A DNA stretch of 64,000 nucleotides from Paramacrobiotus metropolitanus. Taxonomy: Eukaryota > Tardigrada > Eutardigrada > Parachela > Macrobiotidae. Under the pieces are notes generated by a model. That model was not told the origin of the DNA and ran no database searches. It saw only the letters and a list, made by a program, of their open reading frames with translations. The position numbers and the translations under genes were made by a program. The stretch is from positions 124,001-188,000 of the forward strand of contig NW_026570375.1 of assembly GCF_019649055.1 (NCBI RefSeq). Direction: 5' to 3'. Shown here piece by piece: positions 1 through 13,573 of the stretch (position 1 is its first letter; each line of letters begins with the position of its first letter).

Positions 1-2158
1 TTTGGTTAACCACTGATCAGTTCGCATATTGTACGCTTCAACGCAGGACAAATCTTCATTCTGAGCTGAAATTCCTCCTGCAGAGTAAAACAGGACGAAG
101 TAATTTATTACGGGACATTAAGTAACGTAATTATTGTGAACTACATGTATTGACGATCTTGAATTGTACCAACCACAGGACAATAAAGGCTGAGACACAG
201 ACTGCTATCAGCATACCGATGACATAAATGAGACCACTTGGTCCGACACAGGCCGAGCACATACGCCGAGCAGTAGGCATACTCGCCAGTCGTTTCCATT
301 CATTCGTTCCGGGATCGTAGCGCAATGCCGAAGCCGTCGTGCCAGCAGAAACGTCGGTTTTTCTTCCGCCAAACATGTACAAGTGCCCATTATAAGCCAC
401 ATTGGCGAAAAGGGTCCGCGGCATCGGTAAAGATCCAACGCATGTCCACTTTTTTACAGATGGGTCATAACGTTCAACCGTGCAGGTGTACCCGCCCGTA
501 CCATCCGATCCTCCAAACACGTATGTGCTGCTATTGAGCACTGCAGCACCGTGGCCGTAACGGGCCCCTGGCACGGGCGCCGTTGCTTCCCATTTACCAC
601 CCCGGATATCGTACCGGTACGTGTCCCGCAACACGTTATTACGACCATGATACCCGCCACAAAGAAACAAGAACGTATCATCCAGATTGACAAGACCAGC
701 GTCCAAGACATTGTAATCAAACGGTGCTTTTTCCCAGCTAGTCCACGATGCACGAATCGGGTCAAAACATTCAGTGGAAAGTATCCCGTTGTGGTTGGCG
801 GCATATCCTCCAACGCATACAATAACCGTCGTTAATCCTGTTAATCATCGTTATTACAAGGTCTGATCATTGACTGAGCTTTACAGAAGCAATAGGCAGC
901 CAACTACTCACCACCTCGGTTTCTCGGGCGTGTCTGGCTGGCTACGGCGTCTTGTCGGCGGTTTGGTATCTGGTTCAAGTAGGCTTCCTCTCGCAATCGT
1001 TCTCCAGCCGGGCTGTCTTTGATGGCGTTCATGAGGGCCAGAAAGTAGTCGGGATGCGATGCGACACTGAGCAATGGTTGCCGAACAAACTGAACAATAT
1101 CGTACAACTGTGGACGCCGCTGCTCAAGGTCATAGTGCAACCAACTCATTACGGCACTGAGTACGTCATCCTCGCGCTCCACCACCAAGTTGTCCGAACT
1201 GACTAACTCGATTACCTGCAACAGCGGCAAAACTGCATATGACTGATGACAAAATAACTGCACACTATACGGAATAGTTGCAATTATACCAGTAACGTCA
1301 CGACAACGGACAAAATATTGCATAATTTCTTTTATACTTATACCAACCTTGTCCTTGTTGAGCTGGAGAAAACCAGGACGTTGGAAAATCTCAGCAAAGT
1401 GTCGAAGAATTATTTCCTTGGCGCGTTTGGTTAACGCTGGTCGATGTGACTCGCAGTGAAGAGAACTGAAAATGGACAGACACGTGGTCTCGGAGAAATG
1501 ACGTTCCAAAAAGTCCCAGCATGTGTCGGCTAAGGGGGCAATGTCCAAAAAAAGTGCTGCAGCCAGCAGTGAAGAGACATTGTTATCGTCAACGGTGATT
1601 TCAGCTGAGTAGAAATAATCCACCACACTGCAAACAGTTGTAATAATACAAGCTTCCTCATTTCCAAATTTACCGCAATACGTAGTAGAATAGCTGAATT
1701 TCTCTTTTCCTATTCGTATCTGTACACTGTACACTGTAAACCCGCAGACTACAGGAACCGTCACCAAAATGAAAGTACAGCGAAAATACCCTATCCTTCT
1801 GTCAAGGATTCTAATAAATCACCCGCTATACTCGAAGTTTCAAGTCGACTCACTTTTTCAGGGCAGCCGAAGATAATTCTTGCAGTATGACTTCTTTCTC
1901 GTGGCATTCCTTTAGACCAGCCGTGAACATGTTGCGGAAAAAGGAGCTGTGGGCGCTGAGTACGATGCGGTGGCACGGAATGCCCTCGGTCGAATCGTTT
2001 CCAGTCACAATCACATCGCAAAGCACATCGCTGGCACGCAAGTTCTTTATCGTTGTCAGAAAGTGGTTGGCATCCATGGAGGTGCGCACGGCATGGCTTT
2101 CTTCAACACGTTGGTTTTCCGCGTTCTGCCCGCAGTCAGAGACGGAATCTGTGGCCAT
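1..2158 (-). CDS. Kelch-like BTB-BACK-Kelch protein K1, 3' end beyond window
   Basis: Probable substrate adaptor of a Cullin-3 ubiquitin ligase: family knowledge says BTB binds Cul3 and the Kelch propeller binds substrate; the substrate is unknown. Exons read on the minus strand: 1854-2158 (BTB, with LCDVIV and PCHRIVLSAHS), 1348-1627 (end of BTB and BACK start), 912-1215 (BACK, VIELVSSDN), 217-837 (Kelch repeats with GG doublets and YDP motifs) and 1-77 (partial, CVEAY). All junctions are GT/AG with phases 2,0,1,1. An ATG at 2176 is also in frame, but the paralogue K2 has ATA there, so I chose the shared MATxSVS start at 2158. A last exon like K2's must lie left of the window. The frame is intact in what is visible. 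First of four tandem minus-strand paralogues. Confidence 0.88.
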
Positions 2159-2176
2159 CGCAGTTCGCAAACTCAT

Positions 2177-3280
2177 GGACAGCCCGAAACCAGAAAGTAC
2201 TGCTTAACTTCTAGAAACCGTGATGAATCGTAATAATCGTAATTGTGTGCGCGGATCTGCTTAACGGACAGGTTCCATGGAAAAAAATAGATTAGCTGTA
2301 TTCTGCCTGATAGCAGTTTAACTGATTTTTGAGGCAGAAAAAAGTGTGTACAGTACTAGCACATGAAATGCAAGCGAATTCTGATCGGAATTAGTGTTAA
2401 CGCGCAGTCATGCCTTAAACTGCGCATTGGACGGATTTGCACCGCGAGGATGGCAGATGGCTGATGCTGGTACGCGGTGCTCTGTTCGTCATTGGAGATA
2501 TAAAGGACTGGTACTCGACGACAAGAGTGGACGTCCACTGAAATAGCCGTACGACGTACGTACAATACTTTTGTGTTCTGGACCAGCGACACTCACGGTC
2601 AGCTGAGACATACTATACAGTGCTGCTTTTGAACGTTTGGGCAACTACGCTTTGTACAGTACATATGGTATTGGCTGCTCGATTGGCTATTTTATGCTGT
2701 AAGTATTTAATTTGAATTTTGCACCGACCATTACAGGATGAAGTTCGACTGACCAGTGAGGATGGGCTGGTTAAAAACTGTAATTTATTACAGTATAAAA
2801 TGCAGGTACTATACGTATGAAACGCTCTAACCTGTAAGTATTATTTCGTTCGGTGAACACAGTTTGATTAAGCATTGTAGACTGACCTTTGGCATAATTA
2901 CAATCTTAAAAAGCACCGGTTGATTGCCAAAACTGTGCGAGTATGTATGATCCGTGGAAAAGCTTCCAGAGCACAATATGGCATTGCTGTAATAACATTA
3001 AGTCGAAAACAAAGAAAACTGGCCCAGAAATAAAATAACTCAAATTACGATATACGATAATACGTACTCGTACCCCTTCTGTCTGATACAAACCGGTTGA
3101 ATTATGGCCTGGGCATTTGTTGATTGCTATAATAAGAATTACAATGTCAAGTAAGCAAAGTACACTTCTACATGATGCACAAACTTCGGAAATACGCAAA
3201 ATATAAGCTTCGACCAGTGCGCCATTATCCACCCGCACAGCAGCCTCGAACCACAGCTGGCGTTGTGCAGTCATGATTTT
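2177..3280. other. intergenic spacer K1-K2
   Basis: About 1.1 kb between the K1 start and the K2 stop. I see no conserved coding frame, RNA gene or long repeat. It presumably holds the K1 promoter and the K2 3' UTR. Confidence 0.5.
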
Positions 3281-6074
3281 CTACAGTTTCGCGATACGTA
3301 AGGTCACGCAGCCGAAATTGGCCCGTGCAGTGGGCATCTGGCTGGGATGTGTGGTCCATGTATCGAAAATTTCGTCATACACTTCAATACTGCTGTGACA
3401 AGCCCAATCATCGTAACCTCCTCCCAAGACGTAGATTTTATCGTCCACGCAGGTGGTACCCGGGGCATGCCTCACCATGCCCATGGAAGCTGAAATAATA
3501 CATTCGAAAAATATAGATATTTCTGATATAATATCTATTCGTTTAGTTCCCAAGTTAGTGTTAGCATTTCAAAATTCAGTGCAAAAATCCTGTGCAAATC
3601 AATCTTACGCTTGGTCAACCATTTATCGGTATGCGTGTCATATGCCTCAACGCAGGCCAGATCTTCCCCTTGTGCTGAGATCCCACCTGCAGGACAAAAA
3701 ACAAGTAGGTAGTAAATCTTATTGACAATATTTATTAATTATGTTGATGTAAGCTGTAGCACTGATGCTTAAGTACAAGCGTACCAATGACATAAATTAG
3801 ACCGCTTGGTCCGACACACGCCGAGCAACGACGCCGTGCAGTAGGCATATTCGTCAATTTCCTCCATTGATCTGCTAGGGGATCGTAGCGGAATACAAAC
3901 CGCGTCGTCTGGTCGTTACCAGTACCTCCGCCAAATATGTACAGCTGCCCATTGTAAGCCACACTGGCAAAGCAAGAGAGCGGCACCTGCAAGGGTGCGA
4001 CAGATGTCCACGTATTTGTCAATGGGTCGTATCGTTCAACCGTGTCCGTCGACTCGTATCTGCCCATGCTGTTAGATCTACTGCCTCCAAGTGCATAGAT
4101 GCTGTTATTCAGCACGGCCACACCGTGACCGGAACGGGCCGTTTGCATGGGTGCTACTGCTTCCCATTTGCTAGGATTGACATCGTATCGATGTACACTC
4201 GCCAAAGTCCTACGGGTATGCCACGCAAATCCGCCACAGAGAAATATGTGCTTATCATCCAGGTTGACTAGACCGACGTCCAATACATTATCATTAGATG
4301 GTGCTTTTTCCCAGCTAATCCAAAATTGACGAATCGGGTCAAAACATTCAGTCAAAAGTGTTGTTTTATGGTTGTTGGTAAATCCTCCGACGCACACAAT
4401 TACTGTTGTTAATCCTGTAAATACCGTAATAAGGTATGCTCATTAGTCATTACTTATAGAACCCTTAAGAACCGAACGTCGTTGATTACCGCATCGATTT
4501 CTCGGACGTGCCTGGCAGGCAGCGGCGTCTTGCCGGCGATTGGGTATCTGAATAAGGTATTCCCCATCTCGCAGCTGTCCTCCAGCCGGGCTGTCTTTGA
4601 TGGCGTTCATCAGGGCAAGAAAGTAGTCGGGATGCGATGTTACACTCAGAAGCGGTTGCCGAACAAATTGAACGACATCATACAACTGCGGACGGCGGTG
4701 CTCAAGGTCATAATACAGCCAACGCATTACGGCACTGAGTACGTCCTCCTCGCGTTCAACCTCCAAGTCGTCTGAACTGATTAATTCGATTACCTGCAAC
4801 AAAAAGTGTGACGCTTGGATAAAAGTATATCAAAACAAACACAATAGTGTCTAATCGGTTGACCTTGCCGGGATTATGTTTGTTTTGACTTGCTAATCAT
4901 AAACGTATTATAAGTACTATGGATGCAGATTTATCGGAAGCTGGCCATGCTGCGTGACTGCGTCTAATCTGACTTACATGTTGTTACTGTGGACATAAAC
5001 ATTCATATAACGACCTACGCATCGATTAAAACATTAATAAACTGAGCTACTTTTCTCGGTTCTGACGATCGCAGTCACAAGTTAAAACTGCAACTATATG
5101 GTGACCTTGCACCTTTCCAAGCTGCATACTGCATACCTAAAAGCTGCTAACTCCAAGCGCTGCAGTTGAATAGCAGGTAAGTCATTCGAGTTAAGATGCA
5201 TCGGTCGAGTTATAGCATTAAACGATTGACTGACTGAGTGAAGCAGCATCGATCTCGTTGAAATTTTGAATGATAATATTTAAAGAACCTGTATGGTAAC
5301 CACAGCGCTGCACAAGTTTCCCATTTAGTACCAACCTGGTCTTTGCTTAGCTGCAAAAAAGCTGAATTTTTGGAAATATCAGCAAAGTGCCGCAGGATTA
5401 GTGTTCTGGCCCGATCGGTCAACTGTGGTCGGTGCGTTTCGCAGTGAAGAGAGCAGAAAACGGCTAAACAGGTGTTCCTGGATAAATGACGTTCCAAAAA
5501 TTCCCAGCACGTTTTGGCTAAAGGAACAGTGTCTAAGAAGACTGATGCAGCAAGCAGCGCATGGATGTTGCTATCGTCAACGGTGATTTCTGAGGAGTAA
5601 ACGTAATCCACCACACTGCAAGAATTGTCATCAGTATTGTACAAGTAAACATCTTCATATTTACCACATTAAGTAGCTGATCAATGGTTGTGAATGTGAA
5701 TTGTACTGTTAGTTGCCTTAATATGTCTTTCTACTGTTACAGCGTCTCTTAAGTTTTTTGCAATGCGTTAATTATAAGTCAGCCTACTTCTGCAAAACTG
5801 CCAAAGATAATTCTTGTAGTTTGACCTCTTTCTCGTGGCATTCCTTGAGACCAGCGGTGAACATAGTGCGGAAAAACGTACTGTGGGCGCTAAGTACAAT
5901 GCGGTGGCATGGAACTCCTTCGGTCGAATCGTTTCCGATTACGATCACATCGCACAGCACGTTGCTGGCTCGCAAGTTTTTAATCGTTGTAAAAACTTGG
6001 GATGCATCCATGGATGTGCGCATAGTATAGCTGGTTTCGCCTACATCCTGCTCAGAGACGGAATTTGTAGCCAT
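3281..6074 (-). CDS. Kelch-like BTB-BACK-Kelch protein K2, complete
   Basis: Complete six-exon member of the cluster: exons 5788-6074, 5336-5615, 4490-4793, 3785-4414, 3609-3686 and 3281-3489 on the minus strand, 1788 nt, 595 residues plus stop, every junction GT/AG and in phase. The BTB exon starts MATNSVSEQD and carries LCDVIVIGNDS and PCHRIVLSAHS. BACK follows through VIELISSDDLEVEREEDVLS. The Kelch exon has repeated GG doublets, WEAVAPMQTARSGHG and a YDPLTNTW motif, and the last exon ends with a further blade (KIYVLGGGYDD). The length matches typical KLHL proteins. Expected role: Cul3 adaptor in cytosol or nucleus; the substrate cannot be inferred. It is the best template for judging defects in K1 and K3. 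Confidence 0.92.
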
Positions 6075-8875
6075 AGCAGTTTGCGGACTTATCGAAAGAC
6101 CGAAATCAAATTTACTCGTGGTGAGTACTGGCTTCTGGAAACCACGATGATAATTGCGGAACGGTGTCTTATTACTTAATGCGCAAGATATTTATTTTGA
6201 CGTCAGATCAGCAGTTGCAAACAAAATCACTCAGTTTTCCAAAAGTTGCTTGCTTTCCGCTAGCATATACGTTTCTCAATCATGTTTATTGAGTCTCAAT
6301 GAACACTGATTCTGAACAACACCACATTACCGAAAAACAGGAAAATGATAAGGCATTTACGATAGGAACCGCTAGCTAGCGATAACGCATATCGCATGTG
6401 TAATACACTGAGTTCACGTGTTTATTGTACTTCTAATACTTTCCTATTTCTATCCCTTGTCCTTGTCTTCTCAGCAACTTCTCTTGTGTTTTCCCTGTTC
6501 TCTAGTTACGATTCCTCAGTTTCCTTTCAGTTGTTTTCCTGACCAGTGCGATACAATAAAGATACGATTCCTACGCATACCAATACATGACAGCATGCTC
6601 GCTATATCGCATGTTGGCGTCCAGATAACAGGAAACCAGCTACAGCCGGCTAAGCGTGCATTCGCCGTTCGGTCTCCTGCAAACTGGGATAAGTTTTTTA
6701 GTTAGATTTCTCGTGTTGGAGTTACATACATCAATTATTTCGAAATTTAAATACAGATACGCACGCGTAATTGATGGTCTTACGTGTTAGCCAACAACAA
6801 CTGGTCTGCACAGTGTCAGACAATAATAATTATGGCGCGGCCGTAGAAGGTGGAGTCGAAAAAGATGTTTGTGAAGAACGGATGGAAGCGGCGCAATGGT
6901 AACCTTGCAGTTGAGGATCGTTGTGAAATCACGATTAGTACGTGAAAACCATCGGCTGTAATGCAAAGCTCGACCGCTATGGATGCCGGAAGGCGGATAA
7001 TGACTTAGTGGTCGCTAGCGCTGAACTTCTTTAGCATGTTGTAAAGTCTAAGTTTACTGGAATCGGAAGTGTGCGATGCATTTCCATACAATACAACAAT
7101 AATTATTATGCGGCAGCGTCAAAGGGAATTTTTTACTGTGATTAACTGCTTGTTATCAGTTGTGCACCCCTGTTTCTTGAAATAAAAGAGTACTTACCAA
7201 AAAATACAAAACAATGCCAAACCACTACCATTTCCTACAGCCGCCACATTCATTTTAGCCTGTGGGTTGTGAAATTCGAAACAAGCTGACAAAGGAATTT
7301 TTCAGTTTTTTGGGCTGTAAAATTTTTGAAAAGTCTGGGGAAGCGCGTTCTGGTTCGTTTTTGAAACCGCGCTTCAGTAGTGCTGTTGTTCGTGATTTAA
7401 TGCTTATAGGGCGGCAGTTTTTGGTACATTGTCCCGTGCAAAACCCAATGATAACGTTAAAGACGGACGTATTGGCTGCTTCGGTGTTAACCCTTAATAA
7501 ATTTCTTTAGCTGTAGTGTCTGGTTGTAGCCATGGAATATCGCTATTAGAATACATGCTGGAAATAACCGACTGCTACCGCCCGAATAAGTAAGTACCTA
7601 TCTGGGCGTTAACAGTTGGTTAGCTGGCGGTTAACTTTAGTATAAGTACACGGTACACCGAAAACTGTACATGTACAGCAGTACTTTTGCATAACATATA
7701 AATACAATGGACTTTATAAATGTAGTATTAGCACCCGCAGCCGATAGCGCATTGCATGCGGGTGCGAGCTGGAGAAGAAACGTTTTCGCGGCGTTCGTCA
7801 CGGATTCGGCATTCTGTGTTTGTGGAGCAAGTATGTATTGGAACTCCGAAGAAAGTATGCAATGTTATACTGTAGACCCAAACTGTAAGTACTTGCATTA
7901 TCGCTTCGAGCCTTCGCTGATGTGCTACTCAAAATGTTTTACAAGGGACTTGCAGCCTATTTAACGGGCATACTTCTACAGATCGCCATCAAATAGTCGC
8001 GTATAAATATTCGGCGTTGGCAAAATTCATTTCATTGCTCGACAACTTGTCTTCGTTTATTACATTACTGTATACGTTTTCACGGTGAAGGAGGATCGGG
8101 GTATCGGAGTCATGCGATTACGCTCCTTTGCGTACCCTCGTTTACTGTCTGCGATTCGCAATCAATAACACGGCGAGCATGCAAAGAAGCGGCCACCGAT
8201 GGCTGTATTAGCGATGATAATGGCCATTGGATTGTGTTGTGTTTCCTTGTGCAGATTGCCTACTCCAGCCGCTTTTTTATTGAGTAGCGTGAAAAATATG
8301 CTGCACCAGTTGCGCTGCCAGGTTCGGAATCAACATGAACAAGACTCTGTACTGTATAGTGTGCAGTGCACTTAATACTAAAATTAATCTATTAGTCGGA
8401 TTCCGCTTTTACTTGTATGGTACGAATTACGTTCTTGTATGACATAAGTCGACCCATTTTAAGCAAACACCATTGACTGGTCGGTGCTACTTGTACATAT
8501 GCGTAACTTAAATATAAAAATATGCGTAGCTTGTATAAATTTTTAATGTTTAAATTTTAACTGTAACTTTCTAATCTTAAGTACGAGTACTACTCGTATT
8601 TATATAATTTCCGATCCTGTTTTTTTTACTTATCAGTAGTAATCTGCGTGCTCCAGTTGTCGTAATGATTGGCATACGTTCTTGATAAGCAAATAATGCT
8701 GCGATAAAGGGGGAAAAACACCCTGAACCACTTCCATGTACGGTACTGCTACTACTACTTACCATTAGTGTCAGCTGGAGTGTGACGTTGTAGCTAAATA
8801 TGGCCGAGAACTATTGTGACAGACTGACAGTTGCCAACAAAATCAGTCAATATGTTCCAAAATTTGTCTTATGTG

Positions 8876-8933
8876 CGCAAATACTTGCAAATACTTTGAA
8901 CGTGCAAATACTTGCAAATACTTGCAAATACTC
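8876..8933. repeat. short tandem repeat, GCAAATACTT unit
   Basis: The word GCAAATACTT recurs about five times within about 60 bases, slightly interrupted by a TTGAACGT segment. It is a simple repeat with no coding or regulatory assignment. Confidence 0.7.
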
Positions 8934-9481
8934 TCAAACGAAAATGGATTAAGGCTTCATTGGTTCTCGACTAAGGCTTGGCCGAATTTTGTAGCACTTC
9001 GCAAAAGCACGGTGCGAGTAACTCAGTGACAATTCAGGTGCTATCCCGACGATCCATCTTTGCAAATCACACCGAATTCCCGATCCTAAACGTGCGTAAC
9101 ACTGCGTATATGCATGGCAAGATGTACATAGAGGCACTATCCGTCACATTGTTCTTTGCGGCAGAGCAGCTAAGATACTCGTTTACTACATATGGGAGGG
9201 CTTTATTGGTCAAATCAAAAACGCAATGCATAAACATGAAAAGAAACACATTAGACTATAACAGACAATTTTTTACTACTACTACATTGTGTTCTCTATT
9301 ACTAGGTTCATGCAATACCTTTCTATTTTGCTTTAACTCAAGGCATACAATGGATGTGGATTAGGTGATCGACTTCTAAGTACTGCATCCTGTGACCACA
9401 ACCAACAATTTTCGTTATACTCCTCACGTTTACGTGTGCAGCGTTGTCATTGCTGCTCACAGTCTCACTTAACATGTTTCG

Positions 9482-9538
9482 CGTCATACCGAAAGAACAA
9501 TGTACGTACCGATACAATGTACTTCTTTCGGTACGACG
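9482..9538. repeat. inverted repeat with 16-bp arms
   Basis: Arm 9482-9497 pairs with 9523-9538 with a single mismatch. The 25-base loop itself contains CAATGTAC twice. It could form a hairpin; nothing ties it to a gene. Confidence 0.7.
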
Positions 9539-9976
9539 TGAACGTATTTTAATACATTCCTATATAGTATACAATGTATTTTAATTCCACTACCGTTGTA
9601 ACACAACTTTTTTTACATAAGAAATGGTAACTACCGTGTGACATCCGTTAAAAAGTTGTAATCTGTAATCCGATCTGGTATGCATTTAGCAGTTGATGGT
9701 CCACGTATACAGTACTTCTACGCATCATAAATCGCTAACATGTGTACTCGAAGCAATGCTTGGTGCTTTTCTTCAACACATCGAACGTAATCCAAAGGAA
9801 TTTACAGTATTGTATGCTAAAAAAATTTGGAGATAATCCAGAGCGTTAACTGACATTTCACACCTAGTCAAAAGCAAAAAACTGCCCCAAATATGAAATA
9901 ACGCAGATCAGCCATTGCTCGATCAGGAATGTTGAATTACAGCCATAGCGCTTCGTGATTTTTGTAATAATGGTTT

Positions 9977-10753
9977 ACGTTACGAGGCGTTACCGGCAGC
10001 CTCGCTTGGAAATCTGCTGACGGACACTACCCTGAGAATCGCTGTTGGGCTTCGCCTCGGAGCAGCTATCGTCACTCCATACCGTTGCGTCTGCGGGTAC
10101 TGGGTGGACGCCCGAGGCTACCATGGCCATAGCTGCAAGAAAAGCCGAGGCAGAAAGCCCAGACACAGTAGCCTGAACACGTTGTCTGTAAACGAGCATT
10201 CGCATCAGCCGGAATCGAAACAGAACTTGAACCAGGGGGCTTGTGCCGAACGAATGGCAAACGACCGGATGGCGTCACGTTGGCTCCATGGGAAAGAGGA
10301 AGAATGCTGACTTGGGACGTAACCTGCGTCTGTACGGTGGCCTTATCGCATATCGCGGCAACATCCGTGCGAGCTGGAGCAGCGGCAGCAAAAGCTGAAC
10401 AGGATAAGGTAACCAAGTATCAGAACATCACCCATGAGGCCATGACTACTTGTTTAGCGCTTTGGGCTTCGAGACGCTAGGACCCGACGAACCCGTCTGC
10501 TCACGGAAGTGGCTAGGAGGGTACGGCAAGAAACCGGCGAGGCACGAGCATCGGAGTATCTACGCCAGCGGATCAGCATAGAAATCCAGCGCGGGAACGC
10601 GGCCTCCGTTCAGGGAACAGCTCCACCGGGAGCGAATTTAGATCAGTTGTTCTCTGTTCTTAGACCTCCCGAGGCTGTTTTGTGCTGATTGTGTGTACTT
10701 CGTTGTGATTTTATTGTTTTTCTGTTAGCGGAATGGGTACAATTAAAGAGCAC
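9977..10753 (+). mobile_element. 5'-truncated non-LTR retrotransposon 3' end, decayed (copy 1)
   Basis: Plus-strand translation in shifting frames is homologous to the longer copy at 40598-42164. In order it has LGNLLTDTTLRIAV, a Cys-rich knuckle-like stretch (CVCG...HGHSC), then KRPDGVTLAPW and WDVTC. In another frame come FETLGP and LRQRISIEIQRGNAASV. RPDG...WDVT looks like the PD...D core of a restriction-like endonuclease domain, as in the R2/CRE-type LINE layout (family inference). ATTAAA near the 3' end could act as a poly(A) signal. ATGGTTT at 9970-9976 and again at 10754-10760 may be a 7-bp target-site duplication, which sets the limits given. Several frameshifts show it is dead. Confidence 0.75.
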
Positions 10754-10906
10754 ATGGTTTTTGGGCGTGCGATATACTTTATGACATGTCATATGTAATT
10801 TTCTCTCCAATGTACCGATAAAGCGATAACTTGATAACTGTCCGCCATAGCAGCCGACTACTAAACCGCATCAGCTAGTCTTCGTGTACAGTATAGTCAT
10901 GATGTA

Positions 10907-13573
10907 TTAACGATTACCAACACGTAAGGTCACGCAGCCAAAGTGGGAGCGAGCAGTGGGCAACTGGCTGGGATGTGTGGTCCATGTATCGGAGTTTTCG
11001 TCGTACACTTCAATACTGGTGTAACAAGCCAGTTCATCGAAGCCTCCTCCCAGGACATAGATTTTATCGTCCACGCAAGCGGTGCCTGGAGCACGCCTCA
11101 CCATGTTCATGTCATCTGAAATTGTTTTGGAGGAATACGAGTATTAATAACCTGTTCATTATACTGTATATTATATTTTATGACCAAATATAAGAATTGC
11201 TAGATGATTTTAGTTATTCTCTAACAGTGCAGGCTTATTGTTATGAAGAGGGATATTAAACTTATAAAGGTTATTAACAAAAAAACTCAAAATGATTATT
11301 TCAAAATATTTTGTGTAGTCGGTCTCACGTTTGGTCAGCCACTTGTCAGTATGTGTATCGTACGTCTCAACGCAGGCTAAAATTTCCCCATGTGTTGACA
11401 CGCCACCTAGAAAGCGACAGACCTAATTAATGACTTTTAACTGTAAAGTAAATGCTTACGACATTAAGTGCAGTAGTTATCTACCTGATTTACGACATTA
11501 CTTGCAGTACAGTAGTTATATTAGTACTAGTATTCGAGCAGCTGATTAATCTCGAGCCTACCGATAACGTAAATCAGATCATTCGGTCCGACACATGCCG
11601 AACAATTTTGCCGTGGAGTCAACATATTCGCCAGTCTACTCCATTGCTTCGCTACGGGATTGTAGCGGAATGCCCAATATGTCGCCACGCCTTCCAACGA
11701 ACTTCCACCAAACGTATATATGTGCCCATTGTAAGCCACGCTGGCGAAAAAGGCCAGTGGCGCCGGTAAAGGCTCAACATATGTCCATGTATTTGTTGGC
11801 GGGTCATATCGTTTAATCGTCGCATCGGAACTGCCCGAGCTGTTAGACCGAATACCTCCAAATACATAGATGTGATTATTCAGCACTGCCGCACCGTGCC
11901 CGCAACGAGCTAGTTGCATAGGTGCCACTGTTTCCCATTTTAAACTACGAACGACGTCGTAGCGATGAACATCTGCCAACATGTCTTGAGTATGCATCGT
12001 CATTCCTCCACAGACAAACATGTACTGATCATTCAGGTTGGCAAGACGAGCGTCCCATACATTATCACTAAAAGGTGCTTTCTCCCAGCTTGTCCAAGAT
12101 GGGCAAACGGGGTCAAAGCATTCCGTAGCAATGACTATTCTTCGATTGTTGGTGCATCCTCCAACGCACACAATAACTGTCGTTGATCCTGTTCTCGGGC
12201 GTGTCTGGCTGGCAGTGGCGTCCTGTCGGCGGCTCGGGATCGCGTTCAAGTACGCCGCATCACGCAGTTGCTCTCCGGCTGGACTGTCTTTGATGGCATT
12301 CATCAGGGCCAGAAAGTAGTCGGGATGCGATGTTACACTGAGCAGTGGTTGCCGAACAAACTGAACGACGTCGTATAACTGGGGACGCCGCTCCTCGAGA
12401 TCATAGTTCAGCCAGTTTGTTACGGCACTGAGTACGCTTTCTTCGCCTACCACCACCAAGTCGTCCGAAGATATCACCTCGATTATCTGCAACATTGTCA
12501 GCGGAGTGGGGTGTCAGAATAAGTACGATAAGCAAAGATCCTTCCCAATAATCCGATACCAACCTTGTCTTTGTTCAGCTGCAAAAACGCGGATCTGTAG
12601 AAGTTTCGGTAAAATGTCGCAGAATTATTCTTTTCGCTCGTTTGACCAACTCTGGTCTATGTATTTTGCAATGAGGAGAGCAGAAAATCGTCAAACAGGT
12701 GTTTCTGGATAAACGGCGTTCCAAAAATTCCCAGCATGTTGTCGCCAAAGGAGCAACGTTCAAGAAGAGTGCTGCAGCAAGCAGCGAGTGGACATTGTCA
12801 TCATCGATGGTGATTTCAGAGGAGTAAAAATAATCCACCATACTGCAGGAATTAATCAATGATGCCTGCTTACCATATTTCCACATTGAACCAATTGTAA
12901 GTAGTTAAATAATAAATACAACAGGACTCAGCGCTAGCGACCTTGCGTAGCGTTTGAATTGTAGTATGTAAATGTACGTACCGTATGTACTATGAAGGCC
13001 GGTATTAGTCAGTGTTGTAAGTTGTAACTAATTTTTAATGAGCCAAAGTGTTGTACTGAGAGATTCATGTCGTTTTATATGTACCGTGTTACCGTGTAAT
13101 AACTGACCGGCATAACTTATATTAAGAAATGCGTATTAAAGGCTTTGCCGGATACGCTACCGTTAGTTATAATTTTTAAGTCCATATATTCCTCATCTAT
13201 TAGTTATTAATCAGCCATATAAATCTTACGCATTGCTTTAATATTATTAATTTAACCCACTTTTTTAGGACAACCGAAGACAATTCTTGCAGTGGGACCT
13301 CTTTCTCGTAGCGTTCCTTGAAACCAGCGGTGAACATAGTGTGAAAAAAGGTGCTGTGGGCGCTAAGAACGATGCGGTGGCACGGAATTCCTGCGGTCGA
13401 ATCGTTTCCGATTACAATCACATCGCACAGCACGTCGTTGGCCCGCAAGCTCTTAATCGTTGCGAAAAGTGCTGCGTATCCATAGATGTACAAGTACATG
13501 CGGCACGGGCCGCACGGCTATCTCCAACACGCTGGTGGCTTCCTGTCTGCTCAGAGACAGAACTTGTGGCCAT
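10907..13573 (-). pseudogene. Kelch-like gene K3 with two single-base deletions
   Basis: Paralogue of K1/K2 with exons 13261-13573 (BTB), 12564-12842, a fused third-plus-fourth exon 11562-12486, 11329-11406 and 10907-11115. Two defects are seen. One base is missing near 13463-13470, between the MATSSVSEQT start and the BTB domain. One is missing in a T run near 12582-12590, giving a premature stop just before the BACK exon end. Exon lengths are 313 and 279 where the frame requires one base more. A start at 13499 (MYLYIYGYAALF) could restore the BTB frame but not the second lesion. The fused BACK/Kelch exon stays open for over 900 bases, so inactivation is recent or the indels are sequence errors. 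Otherwise it would be a Cul3 adaptor like its neighbours. Confidence 0.8.

Larger units (their letters stand above)
6075..9976. other. 3.9-kb intergenic region
   Basis: No gene recognised. Short open frames here lack conserved motifs, neighbours or splice support. It holds a short direct-repeat cluster near 8880-8933 and an imperfect inverted repeat at 9482-9538, listed separately. Confidence 0.5.

Noticed and set aside
131-706. Kelch exon of K1 ending as a hydrophobic tail (FIVLWLVQF)
   Set aside because: That tail is intron read-through after the GTATGC donor at 216; the next Kelch exon is at 1-77.
7707-7964. Short Cys-containing plus-strand frame with TATA-like upstream sequence
   Set aside because: No splice support, homologue or signal peptide; too short to support as a gene.
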